From: Candidatus Bathyarchaeota archaeon BA1
Lineage (GTDB): Archaea > Thermoproteota > Bathyarchaeia > Bathyarchaeales > Bathyarchaeaceae
Direction: 5' to 3'
DNA: 6,358 bases
Assembly (NCBI GenBank): GCA_001399805.1
Contig: LIHJ01000064.1
Span: 1-6,358, forward strand
The notes under the pieces are model-generated. The model worked only from the letters and a program-made list of their open reading frames with translations, ran no database searches and was not told the origin of the DNA. A program made the position numbers and the translations under genes. Positions 1 through 5,407 of the stretch are shown here, piece after piece. Position 1 is the stretch's first letter, and the number at the start of each line of letters is the position of its first letter.

Positions 1-351
1 CATATCCTTGCCCGTTTCAACGATAGCTATCTCTGCTTTCGTAATGCGCCTAACCGTCTTTCTCTACTTAATATTTCTTCCTCCCTGATCCCGTAAGGGA
101 GCGGGCCTTCACCTACTCTTCTCACTCAGTTGATTGAAAGCCCCTTCCCACTTCCCTCCCAGCTCACCCAACAAAACACGGAGGGAAAACAGCAACCGAC
201 ACGTAGCCTGTTACGATGCCGCCGTAAACACGGTGGCGTAGAAAGCCTCATACTTACGCCCTTGTCCTCACAGTCCATTTCAAGTGACAATTTTTTCGGT
301 TTCTTTCGCTAACTCCACCGGATCGAATGGCTCAAAAGTTTAGAGTAACAT
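1..351 (-). pseudogene. Decayed archaeal radical SAM protein (N-terminal part, runs off left edge)
   Basis: Read on the minus strand from an ATG at 351-349, the conceptual protein contains FEPFDPVELAKETEKIV, which I recognise as the N-terminus of an archaeal radical SAM family. It then gives KYEAFYATVF, GGIVTGYVS (223-197) and CCFPSVFCWVSW (194-159). Single-base losses near 225 and 195 join these pieces. The third piece is the radical SAM cluster loop (C-x3-C-x2-C), with its middle Cys apparently changed to Ser (TCC at 182-180). In-frame stops lie at 342-340, 282-280 and 270-268. Further left, EEILSRERRLGALRK and then AEIAIVETGKDM can be read after more frame changes. The gene is therefore dead, because several independent lesions include a cluster ligand. 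The family is assigned from memory of the motif; the substrate is unknown. Confidence 0.7.
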
Positions 352-371
352 AATAATTAGTTCTGGAAGTC

Positions 372-387
372 AGGCTCACGTGAGCCT
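372..387. repeat. Perfect 16-bp palindrome in intergenic region
   Basis: AGGCTCACGTGAGCCT is its own reverse complement over all 16 bases. It lies between the dead radical SAM gene (minus) and the 74-aa gene (plus), about 110 bases before the latter's start. A dimeric regulator site is one reading and a relic of a hairpin is another. The sequence gives no regulator identity. Confidence 0.6.
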
Positions 388-496
388 CTTCAATAACAGG
401 ATGGGAAAAGAGAGGAAGTGCAACATAAATAATAAACTCTAATAAGGAATCTTGAAACATTTTTATCCATAAAATAGTGATACTACAGGTGGTACG

Positions 497-721
497 TTGA
501 CCAAGATTGCGGTTAGGGCAGCTGAGATTTATAGGGAGATTAGGTCCTTACTTGATGAGGCAAAGGCTTCAGGCATGAGTGATTATGCATCTTATGAGCG
601 TTTGGTTGCAACGATCGATGAGCTGGCAATGGCCCTTCATAGGATGTTATACATTGATAAGAGGCTGGATCCAGAAGAAGAAAAGGCCGTTCGCGATGCC
701 TTATCGGAGATCAGAATATAA
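497..721 (+). CDS. Hypothetical small helical protein, 74 aa
   Basis: I do not recognise this protein. It starts at a TTG, preceded four bases upstream by a GGTGG-like ribosome binding site (487-492), and it ends at TAA 719-721. The sequence is charged and predicted mostly helical: an N-terminal helix (about residues 3-25), a second helix around 30-52 (ATIDELAMALHRML) and an acidic helix near 58-72. It has no signal peptide, membrane segment, cysteine pair or obvious catalytic motif. AT-rich promoter-like sequence (TTTTTAT around 459-466) lies just upstream. The downstream crotonase has its own TATA box 77 bases beyond the stop, so it is probably a separate transcription unit. The reading is supported by the ribosome binding site and an uninterrupted frame beside decayed DNA, but it could still be non-coding. 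Confidence 0.6.
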   Translation: MTKIAVRAAEIYREIRSLLDEAKASGMSDYASYERLVATIDELAMALHRMLYIDKRLDPEEEKAVRDALSEIRI

Positions 722-797
722 TCATCATCCTGCAATTGAGTTCATAGCCTTCCTTGGTCCATTTTCCTAGCCTCTAGGTAGTTGCAAAATCGGATTA

Positions 798-811
798 TAA
801 AATTATATATG
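798..811 (+). promoter_or_regulatory. TATA-box promoter of the Oah-like hydrolase gene
   Basis: The run TAAAATTATATATG is a typical archaeal TATA element. Its centre is about 37 bases before the GTG/ATG start at 842-847, so transcription should begin only about 10 bases upstream. With no clear Shine-Dalgarno sequence between 812 and 841, the mRNA may be leaderless or nearly so. Confidence 0.45.
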
Positions 812-841
812 GTTAAAGAGGACAAAAATTAGTCATCTGAA

Positions 842-1786
842 GTGATGGAAATGTCTAGGCAAGAATTTAAAGAAATAGTATACGAAAAGCCTTGGATTGA
901 GTATGTTGCCAGACTTGCCATAAATCGACCCCAGGCACTAAACGCATACACCTTGACCACACTAAGGGAAATAAACCAGGCACTTGAGGATGCCATGTGG
1001 GACGATTCCATCCAGCTGATAGTTTTTACAGGAGTTGGTGACAGGGGATTTTGTACGGGCGGGGATGTCGATGAATACGCGACGGTATACACGAGGAAGC
1101 CAAGCGATTTTTACAAGTGGTGGGACAGCTATGATCGCATGCTTTGGCTTATAAGATCCTGCGGAAAATTGGTGATCGCACGAGTTAACGGCGCCGTTGC
1201 TGGTGGGGGCAACGAAATCCACTGCGCATGTGACCTCTCGATAGCGGCTGAGCACGCTAGGTTTTTGCAGCCAGGACCAAGGGTGGGGATGACGTCCATC
1301 GGTGGAGCATCGCAATGGCTTCCAATCATGATCGGCTTGCGTAGGGCAGCCTGGATGCTTCTCACCACGGAGGTAGTGGATGCAAAGACGGCCCTGGAAT
1401 GGGGGCTGGTAAACGAGGTTGTCCCCTATGAAAAACTGGATGAGGCGGTGGAGAAATTGTGCAAACTGCTCTTAGACAAGATGCCCATATCCCTCAGATA
1501 CGCCAAGACCCACCTGAACGTCTGGAAGGACGCCGTATGGTCATTAACCGCCCAGCACGCACGAGACTGGTTCACCTTCAAAACTGGTGGAATAGAATGC
1601 CTCGAAGGATTGTGGGCTTTCAGAGAAAAGAGGAAGGCGAGGTACGACTGGATCAGAAAGCTCATCAAAGAGGGAAAATACGACTTCCTGTGGGGTCCAC
1701 CAACCAAAAAATGCCCAAAATGCGGTGCGAAGAATCTGCCCGAGGATTTTGGATACTGCGGAGAGTGTGGAAGTAAATTAGAGTGA
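842..1786 (+). CDS. Crotonase-superfamily acyl-CoA hydrolase/hydratase, Oah-like, with C-terminal zinc ribbon
   Basis: This 314-aa protein has a crotonase core (about residues 8-265) and a C-terminal zinc ribbon with Cys 291, 294, 306 and 309. Core marks are NRPQALNAY (28-36), the oxyanion segment FCTGGDVDEYA (70-80) and GGGNEIHCACDL (121-132), with Glu125 at the first catalytic Glu position of enoyl-CoA hydratase. The second Glu position reads QPGPRVG (143-149), so that Glu is absent. GP(K/R)xG here is the pattern of MenB, BadI and 6-oxocyclohex-1-ene-1-carbonyl-CoA hydrolase (Oah). GGASQWLPIMIG (154-165) and the EYA..Y segment resemble Oah most, from memory. A C-C bond-cleaving hydrolase of an alicyclic acyl-CoA is thus likelier than a plain hydratase. 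It lacks the roughly 40-residue insert I recall in bacterial Oah. The start may be GTG 842 or ATG 845. It is probably transcribed alone. Confidence 0.85.
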   Translation: MMEMSRQEFKEIVYEKPWIEYVARLAINRPQALNAYTLTTLREINQALEDAMWDDSIQLIVFTGVGDRGFCTGGDVDEYATVYTRKPSDFYKWWDSYDRMLWLIRSCGKLVIARVNGAVAGGGNEIHCACDLSIAAEHARFLQPGPRVGMTSIGGASQWLPIMIGLRRAAWMLLTTEVVDAKTALEWGLVNEVVPYEKLDEAVEKLCKLLLDKMPISLRYAKTHLNVWKDAVWSLTAQHARDWFTFKTGGIECLEGLWAFREKRKARYDWIRKLIKEGKYDFLWGPPTKKCPKCGAKNLPEDFGYCGECGSKLE

Positions 1787-1909
1787 GGACATAGAGCATG
1801 AAAGAAGGTGCAACTGTAGTCCTACGATATGCCCTCGCTCGCTCAGGTGTCATTACAATTTAAGAATCATGCCTCAAAGCCTTTAAGCAGACCTCAAAAG
1901 ATAGCTGCA

Positions 1910-1920
1910 ATGTACCGTCT
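1910..1920. repeat. Short match to the inner right end of the MITE-like element
   Basis: ATGTACCGTCT occurs here and again at 2425-2435, inside the right inverted repeat of the 140-bp element. A related GCCT(C)AAAGC motif also precedes each copy, at 1871-1880 and 2402-2410. This may be the remnant of a second, decayed copy, but the outer terminal sequence is not preserved and no left end is visible. Confidence 0.3.
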
Positions 1921-1948
1921 TTAAAGTTTACTACCTAATAAGTTTGCG

Positions 1949-1957
1949 AAATATATT
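1949..1957 (+). promoter_or_regulatory. Possible TATA box ahead of decayed small ORF
   Basis: AAATATATT lies about 50 bases before the ATG at 2004 of the broken ORF. The spacing would place transcription start near 1978 and leave a short leader containing a weak GGTGTGGG purine stretch (1993-2000). Confidence 0.3.
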
Positions 1958-2003
1958 TGGAAACCTTAATTAGACGGTTAGCATTTTTGTGTGGTGTGGG
2001 TTT

Positions 2004-2295
2004 ATGAAGCTGAATGAAGACTAACTAAAATCATGATGGATCTGATGAAGGTTATTGCTGAGGCCCGTTCAAGAAAAGCCTTGGACGAGGGAGCTTTGAT
2101 GGATTTGGTCTCAGCTCATTCACTATAGTCGATAAGGCCTTGGTCTCCATGGTGGCTCGGCGCGTCTTGGACCCAAAAGAGGTTGAAGGAACCTTTAGTC
2201 AAATGGAGACATTCCTGAAAGAGGGAGTGAAAAGAGAAAAGTGTGATAGCCCAACCATAGGTTTTTCACACATTTCCTCATCTACCTTTCAGTAA
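2004..2295 (+). pseudogene. Decayed small ORF of unknown family, about 90 codons
   Basis: I do not recognise the family. An ATG at 2004 opens MKLNED and stops at 2022-2024. A second frame from ATG 2033 or 2036 gives MDLMKVIAEARSRKALDEGA and then LMDLVSAHSL before a TAG. A third frame continues as IVDKALVSMVARRVLDPKE and VEGTFSQMETFLKEGVKREK, ending at TAA 2293-2295. The pieces follow each other without gap or overlap, each reads as a soluble helical charged protein, and a TATA box precedes the first ATG. A single ancestral gene with two frameshifts is the simplest explanation. The MITE-like element begins seven bases after the final stop. The alternative is that only the last piece, from ATG 2149, is a short live ORF. 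Confidence 0.45.
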
Positions 2296-2301
2296 TTCTT
2301 T

Positions 2302-2457
2302 AAACCCAACGCTCATATTAAGCTGATGATACATGTCTTTTCTAACCATTAAATTTGGGTAAAATAAGCCCGTTTTAGCCTTAATAGAGGGCGTAAACCC
2401 CGCCTAAAGCATGGAAGGAGAGCCATGTACCGTCTCCTTAATATGAGCGAAACCCAA
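2302..2457. mobile_element. MITE-like element: 140 bp with terminal inverted repeats and 8-bp target duplication
   Basis: AAACCCAA occurs at 2302-2309 and again at 2450-2457, as expected of a target site duplication. Directly inside, CGCTCATATTAAG (2310-2322) is matched perfectly by its reverse complement at 2437-2449. The inverted repeats extend to 26 bases (2310-2335 and 2424-2449) with 22 matches, including an equally spaced TACATG. The 140-bp interior has no ORF of meaningful length, so the element would be non-autonomous and mobilised by a transposase elsewhere. Internal short hairpins include CATGG/CCATG (2410-2427). An 8-bp duplication is known for several IS families, including ISL3, IS6 and IS1595; the terminal sequence alone does not tell me which applies. 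It lies between a broken ORF and the phoU promoter. Confidence 0.8.
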
Positions 2458-2507
2458 AATCACGATGAACGTTGCCTTGAACGCTTAAAGAATATTAACA
2501 AAGTTCA

Positions 2508-2518
2508 TTTTTATATAA
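2508..2518 (+). promoter_or_regulatory. TATA-box promoter of the AbrB-PhoU regulator
   Basis: TTTTTATATAA is a strong archaeal TATA element 60 bases before the GTG start at 2573. Transcription would start near 2540, leaving a leader of about 30 bases that carries a GGGGG ribosome binding stretch at 2561-2565. Confidence 0.5.
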
Positions 2519-2572
2519 CTTATATAGCAATATGAAGTAGTACAGATGAAACATAAAATCGGGGGATAAGGC

Positions 2573-3607
2573 GTGGAGATTAGAAGGCTGCAGAAAATCA
2601 AAGGTGGCAGCTTCACTTTGTCACTTCCTAGACGCTGGGTGGAGAAAGGACGATTGAAAAGCGGGGAACAAATAGCCGTTTCAGAGGAGGAAGACGGCTC
2701 TTTAAGGCTGTATCCCATAACAGAAGCGTTTGAAAAACCCCTTGAGGTAACACTAAAGCTTGAAGATTATCCAGACCTGAGAGCCCTTGAATACTGCATC
2801 GGCACCTACTACATACAGGGGAGCAACAAGATCAGCATCGTCTCGAAGGATATTATTCCAGCGGAGCATAAGAAAAGGCTTAAGCTTCTTCGCATGGAGT
2901 TGCCCGGTATCGAGGTGGCTGAGGAAGAGGCCAATAAACTGGGCTTTCAGGTTTTGATCGACCCTGCCATATTCTCCTTGGAATCCCTCATAGAGAAAAC
3001 CTCCTCCTTCTCCCTCCATTTACAGGAGGACGCGGTAAGGTCTATACTCGAACGCAACTTTCAGCTTGCAGCTGAGGTAATGGAGAGAAGCAAGGAGGCC
3101 CTAAGACACTACCGTATTACAATAAGGCAGATAGCCCTCGCGAGCTTAAGCAGATCAATCGCAAAGAAGGTGGGGGTTAGAAACTGCCAAGAATGCATCA
3201 CCTTCGCGTTGATTGCACGGGACCTAAACCGACTGGTTTATCACTCGTCCTCCATCGCCCGACACTTCCTCACCCTCGAGCATAAGAAAGGGATCGATAG
3301 GGAGATCTTGGATATGCTGAAAGACATGTCTAAGGTTGCGCATGAGATGCAAGGGAAGGCTGTTCAAGCCTTTCTAAAAAAGGATGTCAAACTCGCCATC
3401 ATCACCATGGGCAAAATGGATACGATCAGGGGAAAGGAGAAAGTGCTCTTGGTGAAAGTTAGGGAGAAAATAGAGGATGTGGACACAGGGATTATCCTAG
3501 GCATGATAGCCCGCGACCTTCGAAGGATTGCTGGATACGCTGTGGCCATGGCCGACGATGCGATGAATAGGGTGTTGACACCAGTGTCTCATTTACCTAT
3601 AGTTTAA
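2573..3607 (+). CDS. phoU: Archaeal PhoU-domain regulator with N-terminal AbrB/SpoVT-type DNA-binding domain
   Basis: This 344-aa cytosolic protein combines an AbrB-like swapped-hairpin motif at residues 1-48 (RRLQKIKGGSFTLSLPRRWV followed by KSGEQIAVSEEEDGSLRLYP) with a long all-helical region. The AbrB part is a DNA-binding fold. The helical region, about residues 115-340, reads as two PhoU-type bundles with the characteristic ARDLNRLVYHSSSIARH (about 219) and ARDLRRIAGYAVAMADDAMN (about 314). PhoU proteins sense or transmit phosphate status, often with Pst transporters; the archaeal AbrB-PhoU fusions are usually annotated as phosphate uptake regulators. No pst or kinase gene lies nearby, so its target is unknown. 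The length is normal for this fusion. The GTG start is chosen for the GGGGG site eight bases upstream and because the AbrB domain begins immediately. Confidence 0.85.
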   Translation: MEIRRLQKIKGGSFTLSLPRRWVEKGRLKSGEQIAVSEEEDGSLRLYPITEAFEKPLEVTLKLEDYPDLRALEYCIGTYYIQGSNKISIVSKDIIPAEHKKRLKLLRMELPGIEVAEEEANKLGFQVLIDPAIFSLESLIEKTSSFSLHLQEDAVRSILERNFQLAAEVMERSKEALRHYRITIRQIALASLSRSIAKKVGVRNCQECITFALIARDLNRLVYHSSSIARHFLTLEHKKGIDREILDMLKDMSKVAHEMQGKAVQAFLKKDVKLAIITMGKMDTIRGKEKVLLVKVREKIEDVDTGIILGMIARDLRRIAGYAVAMADDAMNRVLTPVSHLPIV

Positions 3608-3612
3608 GACGA

Positions 3613-3622
3613 AAATTTATTA
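3613..3622 (+). promoter_or_regulatory. TATA-like promoter of the decayed HEPN gene
   Basis: AAATTTATTA lies about 33 bases before the GTG at 3650, immediately after the phoU stop. The close spacing predicts a leaderless or very short-leader mRNA. It appears to be the surviving promoter of the pseudogene. Confidence 0.35.
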
Positions 3623-3649
3623 TGGGTGGGGATGGATTCTTAAGGTACG

Positions 3650-4062
3650 GTGATCAGCCCTGAATCCAAAGTTGAGAAACCCATCGAGGATGCCGAAGAC
3701 TTCTTAACAAGGCCATAAAAGAGGTTGATGTGAACATCCGCGATGCTGCTCAGAAGGCATGGGGGCCACAGTTAGAGCCACCGATGCCCTCATCCTAGAT
3801 AGGAGGGGGTTTGTACCCACCGGACCCACGGCTATGCCAGATAGGAGAAGAGCCCTTCATGAGATCTATGGAAAGGAGCCTATTGTCGTAAAAGGAAAAC
3901 CCTCGACAGATTTTACACCAGGGAATGGATGCTGCATGGCTCATGCTCCTATAAAGGCATTTGCGAGCCCTCGATGAGGTAGAGAGAAGAATAGTAGAGA
4001 CGAAGGAATATATCGAGGATGTAAAGAAACCGATACGCTTCCCCCTTCATGGGATACAATGA
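3650..4062 (+). pseudogene. Frameshifted HEPN-fold (PaREP1-like) protein
   Basis: A GTG at 3650 opens ISPESKVEKPIEDAEDFL and stops at 3716-3718. The next frame gives NKAIKEVDVNIRDAAQKAWG. A third, from about 3759, reads GATVRATDALILDRRGFVP and on through MPDRRRALHEIYGKEP. A fourth gives TLDRFYTREWMLHGSCSYKG. A last gives DEVERRIVETKEYIEDVKK, ending at TGA 4060-4062. Joined, these make one collinear protein of about 135 aa typical of archaeal PaREP1/HEPN families: the AAQKAWGATVRATDAL helix early and an R-x4-H motif (REWMLH) late, the catalytic signature of HEPN RNases. At least four frameshifts make it non-functional. HEPN proteins often partner with MNT nucleotidyltransferases, but none is seen. 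It sits next to an intact VapBC pair. Confidence 0.7.
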
Positions 4063-4117
4063 ACATGAAAGGACAAGAAAGTGCAATATATTGCGAACAT
4101 GACAACATGATTCGGTC

Positions 4118-4173
4118 CATTACTGGGAAGGGACTTCGTTTTTCTGTCCGTAACTCATCGCGAGTCAGTAATG
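4118..4173. repeat. 8-bp inverted repeat just upstream of the vapBC TATA box
   Basis: CATTACTG at 4118-4125 is repeated inverted as CAGTAATG at 4166-4173, ending directly where the CTTATAAG TATA box begins. VapB-type antitoxins commonly bind inverted repeats at their own promoter, so this could be an operator. The 40-base separation is wider than usual, and an 8-bp match can occur by chance. Confidence 0.3.
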
Positions 4174-4181
4174 CTTATAAG
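4174..4181 (+). promoter_or_regulatory. TATA box of the vapBC operon
   Basis: CTTATAAG is a good archaeal TATA core. A start site about 25 bases downstream would fall near 4200-4205, at or just before the proposed TTG start. If it falls after 4202, translation would have to use ATG 4214 or ATG 4223 instead. Confidence 0.45.
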
Positions 4182-4201
4182 TACATAATTTAGGTGTTAT
4201 C

Positions 4202-4441
4202 TTGGGTATTGATATGGGGGATATGGTATCGATTACGATTAAGCTGCCCAGAGAGTTAAGGGAGAACATGAGGCGTTTAGGGATAAATTGGAGTGAGTAC
4301 CTCAGAGAGGCGATTCTAAGGAGGATCGAGGAGGATGGTATTAAAAAGGCATCGGCAACGTTAGATGAGGTGAGGATGAGGGCGAAGACCACGCCTACAT
4401 CCGATATCGTTACGTGGATCAGAGAGGATAGGGGTAGGTAG
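4202..4441 (+). CDS. vapB: VapB-type antitoxin, ribbon-helix-helix
   Basis: This is an antitoxin of up to 79 aa that would bind and neutralise the downstream PIN toxin and repress the shared promoter. Residues about 9-43 form a ribbon-helix-helix fold: the beta strand VSITIKLP, helix RELRENMRRLG, then WSEYLREAILRRIEEDG. The C-terminal part (about 48-79, charged, ending WIREDRGR) would be the toxin-binding tail. Translation probably begins at TTG 4202, which has AGGTG five bases upstream. ATG 4214 and ATG 4223 are in-frame alternatives and would keep the whole DNA-binding fold. The stop lies five bases before the toxin start, so the two genes are co-transcribed. The frame is intact although its neighbours on both sides are decayed, consistent with selection to keep an addiction module. 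Confidence 0.8.
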   Translation: MGIDMGDMVSITIKLPRELRENMRRLGINWSEYLREAILRRIEEDGIKKASATLDEVRMRAKTTPTSDIVTWIREDRGR

Positions 4442-4446
4442 CCCCG

Positions 4447-4875
4447 ATGCTTAGGCTAGTTGTGGACGCAAGCGTAGTCGTTAAGTGGGTTCTTTCAGGA
4501 GAACCTTATGAAAAGAATGCTGTAAAGTTAAAGGACAACCATGTCTCTAAGCTTGCAGAGCTTCACACACCCAACCTGATCATATTCGAGGTTGCAAACA
4601 CCCTCATGAGAGCCGTTAAACTTGAAAGGCTAACAATGGACGAAGTTAAACGATCACTTGTGGCCTTGGAAAAGCTAAAGGTCAGCATTCATGATGCCAG
4701 GTGGGATGAGATGACGGAGACGGTCGAGATCGCCAATAGGCTGAATACAACGGTTTATGACGCATCCTATATGTACCTCGCAAAAAAACTGGCCATACCT
4801 TTAATCACAGCGGACGAGGAGCTTGCAGAAAGAGCCGGGCAAGAGGTGAAAACCCTACACCTTAAAGAATATTAG
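4447..4875 (+). CDS. vapC: VapC-type PIN-domain ribonuclease toxin
   Basis: This 142-aa protein spans one PIN domain of usual VapC length. The four acidic metal-binding residues are visible: Asp7 in VVDASVVVKW, Glu48 in IIFEVANTL, Asp105 in VYDASYMYLA and Asp123 in LITADEEL. It should therefore be an active Mg-dependent endoribonuclease that cleaves tRNA or rRNA; the target cannot be read from sequence. The ATG follows the antitoxin stop after five bases, and the GGTAGG end of vapB can act as its ribosome binding site, giving translational coupling. The 3' end abuts the TnpB-derived relic on the opposite strand. Cytosolic, no signal peptide. Confidence 0.88.
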   Translation: MLRLVVDASVVVKWVLSGEPYEKNAVKLKDNHVSKLAELHTPNLIIFEVANTLMRAVKLERLTMDEVKRSLVALEKLKVSIHDARWDEMTETVEIANRLNTTVYDASYMYLAKKLAIPLITADEELAERAGQEVKTLHLKEY

Positions 4876-5333
4876 CCAAACAGGTTCTGTTGAATCTTCG
4901 GGATTGAACAGTTGCCCATTCGGCTTTTCTTTACAGCCACGTATCGGGCAAGTCTGGGATGTACCCCTCGGATTCACGTATATGACGAAAACGCCTTCCA
5001 TTTTGCTTTAAAGCCGTTCCCTTTAGCTTTATCAATAATGACTTTACTGACTCTATGCATAAGCTGTTCTGTTCTATGCTTCTCTCTTTTAAATTACCTC
5101 GGCTTTATCGGTATTCTGGGAATGTTCCCTTGAATTTTGAAGGTTTGGTTGTCAGGTTTCAGAAAAGCCTTTCTAATGTATGCTTCACATATGAGGAATA
5201 CCGCGGATTCGCATATCTTAATCCTCTTCATTGCTTCTGGTCCGTCCACCTCAGAATGACCATACTAATTATTCAACTTCAGAATCTCAACAATCTCATC
5301 TGTATCATCAACTTTGAAATTCCTGATCAGCAT
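4876..5333 (-). pseudogene. Chimeric relic: GNAT acetyltransferase N-terminus running into TnpB (IS200/IS605) fragments
   Basis: From an ATG at 5333-5331 (GAGTGA upstream) the minus strand reads MLIRNFKVDDTDEIVEILKL, then after a TAG (5267-5265) YGHSEVDGPEAMKR and CESAVFLICE. This is the start of a GNAT-type N-acetyltransferase as I recall the family. From about 5183 the same frame becomes TnpB-like: FKIQGNIPRIPIKPR, a TAA (5096-5094), then REKHRTEQLMHRVSKVIIDK and AKGN. A shift follows into VIYVNPRGTSQTCPIRGC (4986-4933), the pre-zinc-finger region of TnpB, with the second Cys of CPxC changed to Arg. The central catalytic segment is missing. Both halves are dead. It may record insertion of an IS605-type element into a GNAT gene followed by deletions, with the relic stopping near the vapC stop codon. 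Confidence 0.6.
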
Positions 5334-5407
5334 CTAAATCACTCAACTTTATCTCAGGGTTATCATGAAGTTTTAGGTGGCGAAGCCCATTAGAATTACG
5401 TCCGTCA

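Noticed and set aside
130..312. Plus-strand 60-codon open frame
   Set aside because: The reverse strand reads as a decayed radical SAM gene. This frame has low-complexity Ser/Gln/Pro composition, no ribosome binding site and no family signal.
829..1707. Minus-strand ORFs within the Oah-like gene
   Set aside because: They are shadows of the plus-strand crotonase, which has recognisable catalytic segments throughout.
2310..2449. Structured RNA or riboswitch upstream of phoU
   Set aside because: The inverted arms are at the extreme ends and bounded by an exact 8-bp direct repeat, and the phoU TATA box lies downstream of the whole element, so it is outside the predicted leader.
2308..2458. Right end or omega-RNA of an IS200/IS605 element
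   Set aside because: Those elements insert without target duplication and lack terminal inverted repeats of this kind, whereas this element has both.
3759..3977. 72-codon ORF as a stand-alone gene
   Set aside because: It is the middle frame of the HEPN-like pseudogene. Homologous residues continue before and after it in other frames, and its ATG falls within a helix.
4912..5393. Two overlapping plus-strand ORFs, one with a hydrophobic stretch resembling a membrane segment
   Set aside because: They lie antisense to the GNAT/TnpB relic, whose motifs are much more specific. The Phe/Leu/Cys-rich composition is what an antisense of Lys/Glu-rich coding sequence produces.
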